From contig CAJINV010000004.1 in NCBI GenBank assembly GCA_905178155.1, forward strand, positions 11,019,655 through 11,083,654: a stretch of DNA of 64,000 bases, written 5' to 3'. Under the pieces are notes generated by a model. It searched no databases, had not been told where the DNA came from, and saw nothing but the letters and a program-made list of their open reading frames with translations. Source of the stretch: Amoebophrya sp. A120 (Eukaryota; Sar; Dinophyceae; Syndiniales; Amoebophryaceae). Positions 31,339 through 41,900 of this stretch are shown here, in pieces. Within the stretch, counting starts at the first letter, position 1, and every line of letters starts with the position of its first letter. The position numbers and the translations under genes were made by a program.

Positions 31339-34300
31339 TCATAGCTCCTCCTTTGCCAGTTCCTCTTTCATGGCCGCAGTCTGCTCCTCGGGCTCGTCGT
31401 CTATCTGCCACCAATACATCCAGTCCATGGCGATATGAACTGCAAAAGTATCGCACTCGTATATTTATAATGCATTACAAATTTTCTGAGCATGAGAAAT
31501 AAAATTTGTAATGCTATTTTGCCTTGACAAAGAAATTTGTAATGCAAGACCTGCATTTATACGAGTACGATACTTTTGCACAGCATAGGCGAGAAACACC
31601 CGTTGATTTGGTCGGTTCTCCCACACCGCACGGACCACGCCCGGCCACTGCGGCGAAAAGTCGTGGCCCAGAACGAGGCCGCCCGGCATAATTTTGGGGA
31701 TCCAAAGACGGAGGTCTTCCTCGACACAGTGATAAAAGTGGCAGCCGTCCACGAAAACCGCGTGGATGGATTGGTCGGGGACGTTCTTTACCTGGAAATA
31801 GGGATGGAGAAGATAGAAGGGATCTTCATGGAGCACTATTTATTTATCGTCCTTATTGATTCCGAACGCTGGATCAAGAAAAAAGAAGTGAAACGGCAAT
31901 CAGAATCATATAGAATCGACCGAATCTAAATCAACATACTGGAGGCAATACAACGAGGACGTATATCATCTCAGTAGTAGAGGACAAGAACTCGGACCAC
32001 TGCGTGTTCGCCTAAAAATACCGCTTCCAAACTCGTTGTGGGCCACAGCGTCGCCCTCCCGGGCCCGGATTCCTCGTAGATGGCCATGGCGTTGCTGTAC
32101 GCGATGGACGGATCCATATGGATGTGTCAGAGTTGAAATCGACAAAGTTGAAATAACTTGTAATGCATGAAATGCGATACAAAAAGTGACTCTATTGCAG
32201 AGGACGCAAGGGAGGCAGATTATAGTCCTGGTAAGGGTCAAAAGTTGGACTGCTGACTAGCATGACAGAAGGCAGCTCTTTTGCCCTAAACCGCATGACA
32301 GACTCGCTTCCCGGACCGGGAAAATTTGTCATGCACCGACTACAAACTGCAGGTCTAGCTGGTATCCGTTTTATGCATGACAAACAATTTCAACTTGGAC
32401 GATTTCAAACCTGACACATCCATAATCCAAAGTCTGGGAGTAATCCCCCGGGAAGGTTTCGTCGGTTCCTATGTAGGGATCGATCCCGATATCCACAGAA
32501 AAAAACCCATCCCCATCCATTTTCTGCATGTTGCAAGACACCGGATTTCACTTTTTTTATGTATGTTCCGCATGACAACTCGGATGGGGATGGGTTTTTT
32601 TCTGTGGAGACCCGATCAGCTGCAGTTTCGGGAACTTTTCCAGCAGGAACTTGGAAAAGTGGCCGGCGAACACCCCCACTTCGACGACCCGCAGCTCTTC
32701 TATCCCGTACTCGGAAAGAAGCGAATTCACGATTTCCCAGCGCATACCGAACTTCTCGCTGATATTCTGGACAAAAACGTCCCCACCCGAAAATCAAGAT
32801 GGGGATATCGCATAACAAGTCCAGAAATTCTGGGAGTCACGCATGACATCAAGTTCCTCTCTGTATTGTAGTGCAGTTGTGTAGCAAAAGCAAGTGCTGC
32901 CACATCACAAAGCCACCTACCGATCCTGACGCGCATTGCAAAGCTCTCGGTAACTGTAACTGCAAATCTGCGTGACAACTCTGGGGTGGGGACGTTTTTA
33001 TCAATCAGGATAGCTGAAGAAAAACCGGGGTTTCGGCGTTGGCAAAGGGTACGTGTTGTTTGCGTCGTTCGCCCCCAGTTTCTCCCACCGCTTCTCGTTC
33101 CCCCACTCGGTGTGCACCACCTGCTTGGCCTCTATCACGTCCTGGACCCACAAAAAGTGGTTGGCCTGCCACGCGTTCCAGCGAACCCACTGCGAGATGT
33201 CGTTGACCACATCAATCGACAGACGCCAGAAGGTGGACGGCAAAATCTGCCCGCGCTGCTTCTGCTTCTCGAGTAGCTGCTCGAGGAAGGTTTTTCTCCA
33301 CTTGCCTATCCAAGAAAAAAACGTTGTTAGTGTAAATTTGTGATGCGCAACATGCGAGATGATTGCGTCTGTCATGCTTAGCATGCATGGTAGGGTCTAT
33401 TAAAAGGCGTTTTCACGTACTATCTGCGCATGACAGGTTTTTGCTGTCATGCCAGACAAATTTGTAATGCTGTTCCTCCAAAAAAGTTACACCTACAATG
33501 TTTTTTTGTTGGATATTGCCCACTTGCTCTGCCACGAAAAACTTCAGCGGCGTCAAAAAGTACCGCTCCTCGCACCGCTCCATGCGCCCGCGGATCTGGT
33601 TGGCCGCGACGTTCAGAAACGACCCGCAGTTCACCTCCTCGCCGTAGAGGTTTACGTTGTTCTTCTCAAAATTGTCGTCGTCCGAGGTGCAGAGAATCAT
33701 GTAACCTAAGGACATAGAGACCACGTCGAAGGCGAGTGTCGTCAACGCTTCGCACCCCCGTTTTTGCACCTTCTCATTTCCAGTGACCTTGCAGGTCAGC
33801 ATGGTCTCGTTCACCCCGATAATCAGGTCCTCGATCCCCGGGCTCGCTTTCGCGGTCTGGTACACCTTATCCTGTCCAAAAGCATCGTATTCGTATTGCA
33901 AACATGCATTACAAATCCTTTTCTTAAGGTCAATCCGCATTACAAATTTTCTCTCTCATGCTGGGGAAATTTGTAATGCATTTTTTATACGAGGAGTACG
34001 ATACTTTTGCAATGCCTACACCTGATCCAGGCAAAATTCGCTGTCCGCCAAAGAGTGCTCCTCATCCGTGAAGCAGTCGACCAGGGACTCGAAAGTCCGT
34101 GCGTTCGGCGGTTGTACTTTGTACAGGGAAAGTGGCACGCCGGTGCTGGTGTGCGTTTCGTTCTTGGCGAAGGCGGCGAGGCTTGCTGTGTAAAGCACTC
34201 CGATCGTGCTCGCAGCTGCGGTCGTAGCAACAGCCAGCCCGGTTTTTTTATTTTGTCGCCGTCGGAGCGGGGGCGGGGGCGGTCTTTTAGTACGAGAATA

Positions 34301-34339
34301 GGTTTCTACTTGTGGCATGGTGACGGTGCTGAAGATCAT
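31339..34339 (-). CDS. membrane-anchored class I SAM-dependent methy­ltransferase, 515 aa
   Basis: Eight exons (34024-34339, 33521-33867, 33018-33306, 32616-32762, 32430-32489, 32022-32116, 31593-31791, 31339-31433) separated by six introners and one GT-AG intron (31792-32021). The total is 1548 nt, in frame throughout. Residues about 32-58 (TGLAVATTAAASTIGVLYTA) form an N-terminal signal anchor after a basic Pro-rich start. Motif I of a Rossmann-type methyltransferase is at about residue 337 (VVEVGVFAGHFSKFLL). It is followed by LQLIGIDPYIGTDE with the acidic residue expected to hold SAM ribose, and later AVFVDGCHFYHCVEEDLRLW and PGGLVLGHDF, as in the Methyltransf_24 group. The substrate is not predictable. 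Residues 60-315 have no domain I recognise. Six introners in 3 kb is the densest case in the window. Confidence 0.84.
31434..31587. mobile_element. introner (family C)
   Basis: A 154-bp element, repeats GGCGA at 31429-31433 and 31588-31592. Ends around GCAAAAGTATCGCACTCGTA and its inverted form. Internal ATTTGTAATGC motifs. Excision joins RVFLA to MDWMYWW. Confidence 0.95.
32117..32424. mobile_element. introner (family E)
   Basis: A 308-bp element, repeats ATCCA at 32112-32116 and 32425-32429. Same length as, and closely similar to, the element at 27090-27397. Confidence 0.95.
32490..32610. mobile_element. short introner (family B)
   Basis: A 121-bp element, repeats CCCGA at 32485-32489 and 32611-32615. 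Inverted ends around AAAAAAACCCATCCCCATCC. Starts TATCCACAG but ends CTGTGGAGA, one of two elements not ending ATA. Excision restores LIGIDP in the SAM-binding region. Confidence 0.95.
32763..33012. mobile_element. introner (family G)
   Basis: A 250-bp element, repeats GCTGA at 32758-32762 and 33013-33017. Inverted ends around AAAAACGTCCCCACCC. Excision joins PRFFFS to EKFGMRW. Confidence 0.93.
33307..33515. mobile_element. introner (family H)
   Basis: A 209-bp element, repeats TTGCC at 33302-33306 and 33516-33520. Ends TATCCAAGAAAAAAACGTTG and the inverted ATGTTTTTTTGTTGGATA. Confidence 0.93.
33868..34018. mobile_element. introner (family C), GT-AG compatible
   Basis: A 151-bp element, repeats CACCT at 33863-33867 and 34019-34023. 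On the coding strand the target is AGGTG, so the junctions can be read CAG-GTGTAGG and GATAAG-GTG. It is the only introner here that permits a GT-AG intron with exact restoration of the exon. Right end is CCTA, not ATA. Confidence 0.94.
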
Positions 34340-35423
34340 AGGGGGCGTGAAGGCGGGTCCGTTACGCTTAGGGGAACTACGAGCAACTAAATAATAATGC
34401 TGCGCAACTTCATCTGTGGGTCGATGATGATACGAACAAAGACCGAAGCCGAGTTACAATGAATCGCATCCATTCGGATCTTCAAACAAAATCAAAACGC
34501 GGCACCATTTTCAGGAAGAAGAAAAGCAAAGAAGAGCGCAAAAAGAGTTCTGACGTCGACGAATGGCACAATGAGTGTTCTTCTTGCTCAAGGGGTGAAT
34601 GTTGAGCCTGTGTTGACTCCGCCGGAGAGCAGGACAGATCTTGTTGTTGAAGACACGGCGGGACAAAGAAAAAAAAAGTTCTTGTGAATACGAAACTCAA
34701 GAAGTATGTTGAACTTGAAGTTTGAAGAGGCTCCAAAATCAAACACATCGGGACAACGTCGAAGAATTCATGGGATGAACCGAATCTAGCTACGTACTTC
34801 GAAAAAAGTCACGCTTTATTTCAAACACAATCTTTGCGGTAACCAAAAAATACGCAGCCTGTCAAGCGACTCGACTGACTCTGACTCGGAACGTCTTGAT
34901 GATCTTGATGTCGACCGACAAAAAGCAGGGAGGACCATGCTCTTCTAGTACTACAGAACAACTACAGTTGATAGCCAGGAGCGAGAAAAGACGCGATCTC
35001 ACCGCCACCAGAATGTCGGTGGTATCAGATTTGCTTAGGTGCTCGGCACGAAGTGGTGAAGACCCGCTCGTCCTGTAGCTGTAGCTCGATTAAGATACTT
35101 CTACAGCATTAATCTCATCTTTATTCTTTTGAAAAAATGGCTCTCGTTCTGGTTGACAGCGGAAAACAAATTTCTATCACGCCCGTCACTGAAAAGTAGA
35201 GTGTTGAATGAAAGACACAACTGCTGTCTTGTAGTTGTGGTGCATTTTCATCTTCAGTTGTTGACCATTACCTCTACCGCCCAAAGAAACACATACCTAC
35301 GTTATGACATGACCCGCTCCTTGTCAGTCGAGCTGCATCAGGATGTGTACTATCTCTATCACCGGCAGCACAGCAATGATAACTTGCTATCTGTACTATC
35401 TACCCCGTGACCTATCCTCCTTT
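34340..35423. other. spacer upstream of the methyltransferase gene
   Basis: Low-bias sequence with poly-A/T patches. No gene or element recognised. Confidence 0.45.
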
Positions 35424-37611
35424 CTACCCGGAATCCGACGGAATTTCGATTTCTCCCCCGCCCTGCGCGTACCACAGTTGTCGCATGCGTTTTAACTCCG
35501 TTTCTGCTTCCACTCTTTTCCGCTTTTCCTCCAGGACTCGGGACTCCCACAGCTTCAACTCCTGGTCGAGCGACCGCTTCGGCTTCAGCGGTGCGCTGGG
35601 AGGGGGTGGCACTAGAGCAATCGCCGCGGTCGTGCTTTGATTGTTCAGCGTCCCAGCATCCTCGTTTTCAGCTGGAGAGCCGGTTCTTGACCCTTTACCG
35701 TTCATCTGCAGAAGCAAGTACTGCGCAATGTCGTGGTCACGCTGCATCTGCTGCATCCGTGCATACGCGTCGTAAGCAGGATTGCTGTTGTTATTATTTT
35801 CGCCCCGCTGCTGCGGCTGTGCTGCGCCGAAATTGGTCGAGGAGTTTGTGTTTCCGCGGATCTGGCTCAGCCGCTCGTCGTGTTGGCGCTCCGATTCTCC
35901 GACCTGCTTCTTGTTTGCATTGAAAAACGACGGACCGGCATGAGCTCCACTCGCAGATGCACCACCAGGGCCTTTCCTCCCTGGAACTTTCCTCTCGACT
36001 GGAGGAGCTACGGCCTTGTTCCGTAAGAGCGCGGTAGCAGAAGAGGGACGGTAGTTCTCCTTGTCAACGACCTCGAGGGCGTCGAATCCACGACCGGGTC
36101 CAGCATAAGAATTATGCAGCTGTTGTTCCCGCTTTTTCTGCTCGCGGCGACTGACCAATTTCTTCCGCCCCTTGTCCTCCCTCCCGCACAGACTGCCCGC
36201 GGGCCGGATCGGGCCGTCAAAGTAGTCGTGTTCTGTGTGTTTATCATCAGTGCCACCTCCAACGTTTACGTTCGAAGCGGTGGCCATAAGTTCCTCGACA
36301 ATGCGGTCGTCCTGGTCGGTGATGTCCCTGGTGTTTGCTGCAGCCCCGACGTCTGAAGATTTGCTCCCCGTGTTGTGGTTGAATCGTGGTGCGGCTGGCG
36401 GTATTTGCTGCAGTGCTGGTCGATCACTATGCAGAGGACCTGTACCTGGTTCAGGAGCATTTATTCTACCGCCGGAAAGAACTGCAGCTGGACTTGCACT
36501 TGCTTGTCCACCAGCACCGCCAGCCCGCGTAGACAGTTTCCTTGTTTGATTATTAACGTCCATTTGCAGCAACGGCCCCGGGAGCAGCTTATCGTCGATT
36601 GCGAGGCGGTTCAACTTGTTCGCAGCGGCGTTCGTCGTTTGGTGCAAAGCTGCTCCGGATGACGAAGTTGCCAGCTTGTTGAGCAAGTGTTGATGTGCTG
36701 TTTTCAACGGGGCGAGCGCTGGACGATGTTGGTAGTCGCCGCCTGTTGTGCCAGAAACGGTTGTACTTGCCACGGGAACCCAGCCACTGGCATCCCAGTT
36801 AGAAACCGCAGAAGCGCAAACGGAACCAACGTCGGTTACGGAAAAAGAGGTCGACACGCCATCGAGGTCACCTTTTTTTTTTTCTTTTTCATCTTCACGC
36901 AACTATGATATGTGTTTTGCTATACGAAAAGAAGAAGCAGTTCTATGCAGGAGCGGTCCTCTTCCAAGTCGTGCAACCACGCTGCAAGAAGTCGTTGTAC
37001 CTGTTCCAACTTTCTGGTGCCACGGTACCTTCTATGAGAGTGCACAACTCGAACTCCCCCTCCCCCTCATTTGTATTGCATGAACGGCAGTACAAGCATC
37101 AGCAAGAGTGCCGGTTTTGCATGACAAATTTGCGCTGGAGTGTAGTGCTATTTGGGCTGCCAGAACTTGTCATGCAACTAGTGCCGAGAGACAAACGGTG
37201 GATTGGGTATTTTGCATGACAAATGAGGGGGAGGAGGAGTTGTGTACTTTCATACCTTCCTCCTCGGGTACCGCCTGGGCTGCATCGCCACCAGCTTTTC
37301 CTGTAGGTTGCTCAGCCGGTCCTCTTGGTCGCGAGAGAATATGCAATGCAAAAGCATCGCACTAGTATAAAAATAAATTGCATTACAAATTAGCCCAGCA
37401 TTACAAATTAAATTTGTAATGCTGATTTACCTTGGGAAAGAGGTTTGCAATGCATAAATGCAATTACTACGAATACGATACTTTTGCACAGGATAGAGAA
37501 GGGCACGTTGCGGTGGAGGTTCTTGTGCTGGTTCGTCCCTTGTAGCTCCGACAGCTCCCTCTGCAGGCTGCCGGCGGCGGCCCCATACTGTTCCGCAATT
37601 TTGGAGTACAT
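35424..37611 (-). CDS. hypothetical coiled-coil/disordered protein, about 557 aa
   Basis: Family not recognised. Exons 37501-37611, 37256-37339 and 35424-36902 (195 plus 1479 nt, in frame). An introner (37340-37495) separates the first two. The second and third are joined by a phase-0 GT-AG intron (36903-37255) whose left part is another introner (37033-37254). The N-terminus (MYSKIAEQYGAAAGSLQREL, then RLSNLQEKLVAM) is helical with heptad spacing. The rest is Gln/Asn/Ser/Gly-rich, with a basic patch (RKKLVSRREQKKREQQ) and a C-terminal charged helix (DQELKLWESRVLEEKRKRVE). The ATG at 37611 is the first in frame, but the frame stays open upstream (KTDLRTLQDLHIRLFPT), so the true start could be earlier. 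No function can be given. Confidence 0.6.
37033..37254. mobile_element. introner at a 5' splice site (family I)
   Basis: A 222-bp element, repeats CCTTC at 37028-37032 and 37255-37259. Ends TATGAGAGTGCACAACTC and the inverted GAGTTGTGTACTTTCATA, then runs of C or G (CTCCCCCTCCCCCTC). On the coding strand the target is GAAGG, followed by TACCG, which looks like an existing AAG-GTACCG donor. Confidence 0.9.
37340..37495. mobile_element. introner (family C)
   Basis: A 156-bp element, repeats GAGAA at 37335-37339 and 37496-37500. Ends around GCAAAAGCATCGCACTAGTA and its inverted form. Confidence 0.94.
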
Positions 37612-38310
37612 CGTCGGGAACAAGCGGATGTGAAGATCTTGTAGCGTACGAAGGTCAGTTTTTGTTTTGTTCAGGAAAAAGCTACAACCTGTTTGAAACT
37701 GTAGTTGTGAAATAAGTTTCCTTTTTTCTTTTTTCGCATACTTGCCGCAAGAAGAAACGGACGCACAACGCCTCAGAAGCAGATTAGAAGTACATCAACG
37801 TCTCAGGAATCTTGTCAACGAGCGAAGGAAGTAGATAGATTGCACTCGTCTTTCACTTTCGAGGGGCCACAGTGAAACTACTCGCTCAGCTAAACAAGGA
37901 GTCGCACGATTTGCACTCAGAACCAACGACCACAACTCGGTACAACCACGACACACGGCACATCACACACGAGGGCTGCATCAAGTAATGAACGGGGAGG
38001 AGCAGACCACAGCCACACAAAACCCACGAGCAAACCTAGAGGCACGGATATGATTGTTCATCCTGGCTGCTGCCCATTTCTCTAACTCTTCAACATCTTC
38101 ATTTTTGTGCTGTTGGAAGCCTGGTACATATTGTTGATCTGTACATGAAGACTCAAGAACCAAATTTAAATGTTTGATAGAAACCGAAACTGAAACTATA
38201 ACTATAACTACTCCTACGTACTGGCACTGTGACAAAACAAATCTCAAGGAAGCGAGTTGATGAAGATTGAAACCTGATCCCTTCAACAACCTTGGACCTT
38301 CATCCAGTCG
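37612..38310. other. spacer upstream of the 35424-37611 gene
   Basis: May hold a further 5' exon of that gene, since the frame is open to about 37690. Otherwise no feature recognised. Confidence 0.4.
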
Positions 38311-38925
38311 CTATCTCGGGTAGTAAAACTGGGTCAGTAAACTCGCAATCTGCAGCGGACGGAGCAAACACCCACGCAGGAAATGCATCACCGTCTCGAC
38401 CGCGTACCGCTCAAAGTAGCTTCCCTCGGGAATGATCGTATTCTTGAAAATCGCCTTGAGCAAATCGATCACGATAGCACAGCCGGTGAGAATCGCCCGG
38501 CCGCGGAGCCAGACCGTACCGCGAACGAGCAAGATTTTCGCTGGTACAACGGTGGGTGTGGGTTCGACAACGTCATGTTGGCTTGCTTCCTTTTCGCTGG
38601 GACGGTAAATCTCATCGGGATCAGGTTCATCATGTCCTTCTTCATCTTGCTTGCCATGTTCCCCCTCTTTGCTATGATGTGTTGGCGTTTTTATCTTGTT
38701 CGCGTCGTCTGTTACTTTTTCCGCCGTTTTAACGCCTTCGCCTTCCTTATTCGCAACATCATCTGCGTCATTGTCGCTCTTCCCTTTGTTCGGATCTGCG
38801 ATGGTGGTAAACGTCACTAGTCGCGCCCCGCAACTATCCAAAAAAAAAAAGTGTCTTACGCGCATCGCTTCACTAAAATTTGACGTGGAGGTCGTGAAGA
38901 AGGAGAGATAAATTGGAACACTCAT
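38311..38925 (-). CDS. hypothetical protein, 204 aa, possible membrane protein
   Basis: Single frame from ATG at 38925 to stop at 38311. The first 45 residues are hydrophobic and aromatic. Residues about 46-115 are highly charged and disordered (Asp, Glu, Lys, His). The last 90 residues hold hydrophobic helices (ILTGCAIVIDLLKAIF, VMHFLRGCLLRPLQIASLL). The ATG lies only 63 bp downstream of the stop codon of the next gene (38989), unusually tight for independent promoters but normal for trans-spliced gene clusters. Family not recognised. The N-terminal part has weak codon bias, so the start is uncertain. Confidence 0.5.
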   Translation of the reverse strand: MSVPIYLSFFTTSTSNFSEAMRVRHFFFLDSCGARLVTFTTIADPNKGKSDNDADDVANKEGEGVKTAEKVTDDANKIKTPTHHSKEGEHGKQDEEGHDEPDPDEIYRPSEKEASQHDVVEPTPTVVPAKILLVRGTVWLRGRAILTGCAIVIDLLKAIFKNTIIPEGSYFERYAVETVMHFLRGCLLRPLQIASLLTQFYYPR

Positions 38926-38988
38926 GAATATTCCTCTTCTGGTTCGTTCTATACACTGACGAGCAACACAGCTTTTTTTTGTGGGATA

Positions 38989-41900
38989 CTATGCGGGGGA
39001 CCGCCAGTGGAGGAAGAGGTTGATGCAGAGGCAGAAATTGATGAACCCCTGCAGGTATGCTGCGCAAAAGTATCTAAGTCGTACTCTAGTTCTAATTGCA
39101 GTACACAAGCGAAATATGCCCCCGCCCCCGGAAATCAGCAATTCTGGGGTGCTTAGGAGGCACCCCATCTGGTGCTTAGGAAGCACCCCATCTGGTGCTT
39201 AAGCGCGTCGCACTAGAGCCGCGCGCTTTATTAGAGTCAACATCTCACGCGTGGCTGAAGAGTCAGCCTGCGCTCAATGAAAAAGAGGAGCGGGGCATCT
39301 CTACTGCCCCAGGCCGAAGGTTCCATCGCCATAGACACACACCCAAACCACCTCGATCGGACCATGGTGACTATGGGGCCTGTATTTTATTACTTAGCTA
39401 GAGCGTTGCGATTCCGAGTCTAGCACTTCTACTGCTCTTCTTTATACTTATTATGCCTGTCTTCGGCAAGAAATTAAATCCTAGTACGAAGCTGGCTCTC
39501 GAGCAAGCTTAAAGCTTTTGGCGCGGTCATGCACAGAAACGAAACCTGGGAAAAGCTCGACGGGCGAGTCCAATTATGGATCGGCGAATGCGGGCGATCC
39601 GGGTGTTACATAGCCACCCGATCTGCCGGAATCCGGCGGCGCAAAAGGAGCCGACTTTGCGGCTGTCGAATCGGGCCTGTAGCATGCGGATTCCTTTTAG
39701 AAAAGCCGCGAGCTTTTGCAGCGCCAGATCCCGGCAGACCGGGCGTTTATGTGACACCCGGATCGGCGGACTTGCCGCATCTGGCGAGTGCAGCGCTCAC
39801 CTTTTGGCGCCTGCATGCAAAAACCCCACATGCGTGCTGCAAAATGTCACAAGTGGAGCGCTCGCATGCCTACGATACCACGGCGCTCAGGGTGTGAAGT
39901 TGGCTCATCGCCGGCATGGATCGTCTTTGCTCCCTGAGCAGATGGCCATCATCCCATGAGCTTGAGGCCGCGCAGCTTACTGCGTTTTTGTGCATCGCAG
40001 CGCCGTGCGTTATATTTTTGCCCTTGGTCGAGAGGTAACAAATGGAACGGGCCAGGAGATTTTGTTCCCGCTAGTCAAGCAAGGCTATTTGCCCGCCTGG
40101 CCGGGACCAGGAGCCTACCTTCTTGCCCCTAGGGCTCGAAGTTCGGGCACCCGCGGTATCAAAGGGGCAGATGGGGTGCTTCCTAAGCACCAGATGGGGT
40201 GCCTCCTAAGCACCCCAGAATTGCTGATTTCCGGGGGCGGGGGCATATTTCGCTTGTGTATGCNCATACACAAGCGAAATATGCCCCCGCCCCCGGAAAT
40301 CAGCAATTCTGGGGTGCTTAGGAGGCACCCCATCTGGTGCTTAGGAAGCACCCCATCTGGTGCTTAAGCGCGTCGCACTAGAGCCGCGCGCTTTATTAGA
40401 GTCAACATCTCACGCGTGGCTGAAGAGTCAGCCTGCGCTCAATGAAAAAGAGGAGCGGGGCATCTCTACTGCCCCAGGCCGAAGGTTCCATCGCCATAGA
40501 CACACACCCAAACCACCTCGATCGGACCATGGTGACTATGGGGCCTGTATTTTATTACTTAGCTAGAGCGTTGCGATTCCGAGTCTAGCACTTCTACTGC
40601 TCTTCTTTATACTTATTATGCCTGTCTTCGGCAAGCAATTAAATCCTAGTCCGAAGCTGGCTCTCGAGCAAGCTTCAAGCTTTTGGCGCGGTCATGCACA
40701 GAAACGAAACCTGGGAAAAGCTCGACGGGCGAGTCCAATTATGGATCGGCGAATGCGGGCGATCCGGGTGTTACATAGCCACCCGATCTGCCGGAATCCG
40801 GCGGCGCAAAAGGAGCCGACTTTGCGGCTGTCGAATCGGGCCTGTAGCATGCGGATTCCTTTTAGAAAAGCCGCGAGCTTTTGCAGCGCCAGATCCCGGC
40901 AGACCGGGCGTTTATGTGACACCCGGATCGGCGGACTTGCCGCATCTGGCGAGTGCAGCGCTCACCTTTTGGCGCCTGCATGCAAAAACCCCACATGCGT
41001 GCTGCAAAATGTCACAAGTGGAGCGCTCGCATGCCTACGATACCACGGCGCTCAGGGTGTGAAGTTGGCTCATCGCCGGCATGGATCGTCTTTGCTCCCT
41101 GAGCAGATGGCCATCATCCCATGAGCTTGAGGCCGCGCAGCTTACTGCGTTTTTGTGCATCGCAGCGCCGTGCGTTATATTTTTGCCCTTGGTCGAGAGG
41201 TAACAAATGGAACGGGCCAGGAGATTTTGTTTCCGCTAGTCAAGCAAGGCTATTTGCCCGCCTGGCCGGGACCAGGAGCCTACCTTCTTGCCCCTAGGGC
41301 TCGAAGTTCGGGCACCCGCGGTATCAAAGGGGCAGATGGGGTGCTTCCTAAGCACCAGATGGGGTGCCTCCTAAGCACCCCAGAATTGCTGATTTCCGGG
41401 GGCGGGGGCATATTTCGCTTGTGTATGCAGTCATGCATTTACAGACTTACCTTTCTGCCTGAGCCTGACCCTGATCTACTCGCATGCCACACTGGAACAT
41501 TTTTGTACGTTTGGGAAATTTGCATGTGTTGGAGCTGTTTATGCTAGTGCGATTATACTTTTGCAATGCATAGCAGAAAGTGCAGAACCCGGAAGGCGAT
41601 TAGAAAGCTCTGGCTTGCATCGGTGACCAAGGCTGGCGTGAAACAAATCTGAGGAGATTGTCGTTATAATTGCAAGCGAGTTTCTTGACGAAAAATAAAG
41701 GAAGTGTTTTGGTCTCTACCACTACTACTACATCCTCCTACCTAGTTGTAGTACCACGTCACTACAGTGTGATGCACATCACTGGCACACTTCTTTATGC
41801 GTATAGGTGGAGCTGGAACCTTCAAAAACTTATAGAAATAAGCGTTTTCCATACCACCGAGCTATCGTCCAGGGTGTCCGGGTACCCGGCGTGTTGCATG

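Larger units (their letters stand above)
39056..41572. mobile_element. giant introner (family C) carrying nested TIR elements
   Basis: A 2517-bp insertion flanked by GCAGG (39051-39055) and GCAGA (41573-41577), one mismatch. Its left end (TATGCTGCGCAAAAGTATC) and right end (GATTATACTTTTGCAATGCATA) are those of family C. Without the nested copies and one TGCAG it would be about 190 bp. Excision joins HFL to QGF in frame. Confidence 0.9.

Noticed and set aside
39195-41547. Duplicate open frames of 60-170 aa in the nested element
   Set aside because: They occur in several overlapping frames, lack similarity to any transposase I know and lie inside a spliced-out element.
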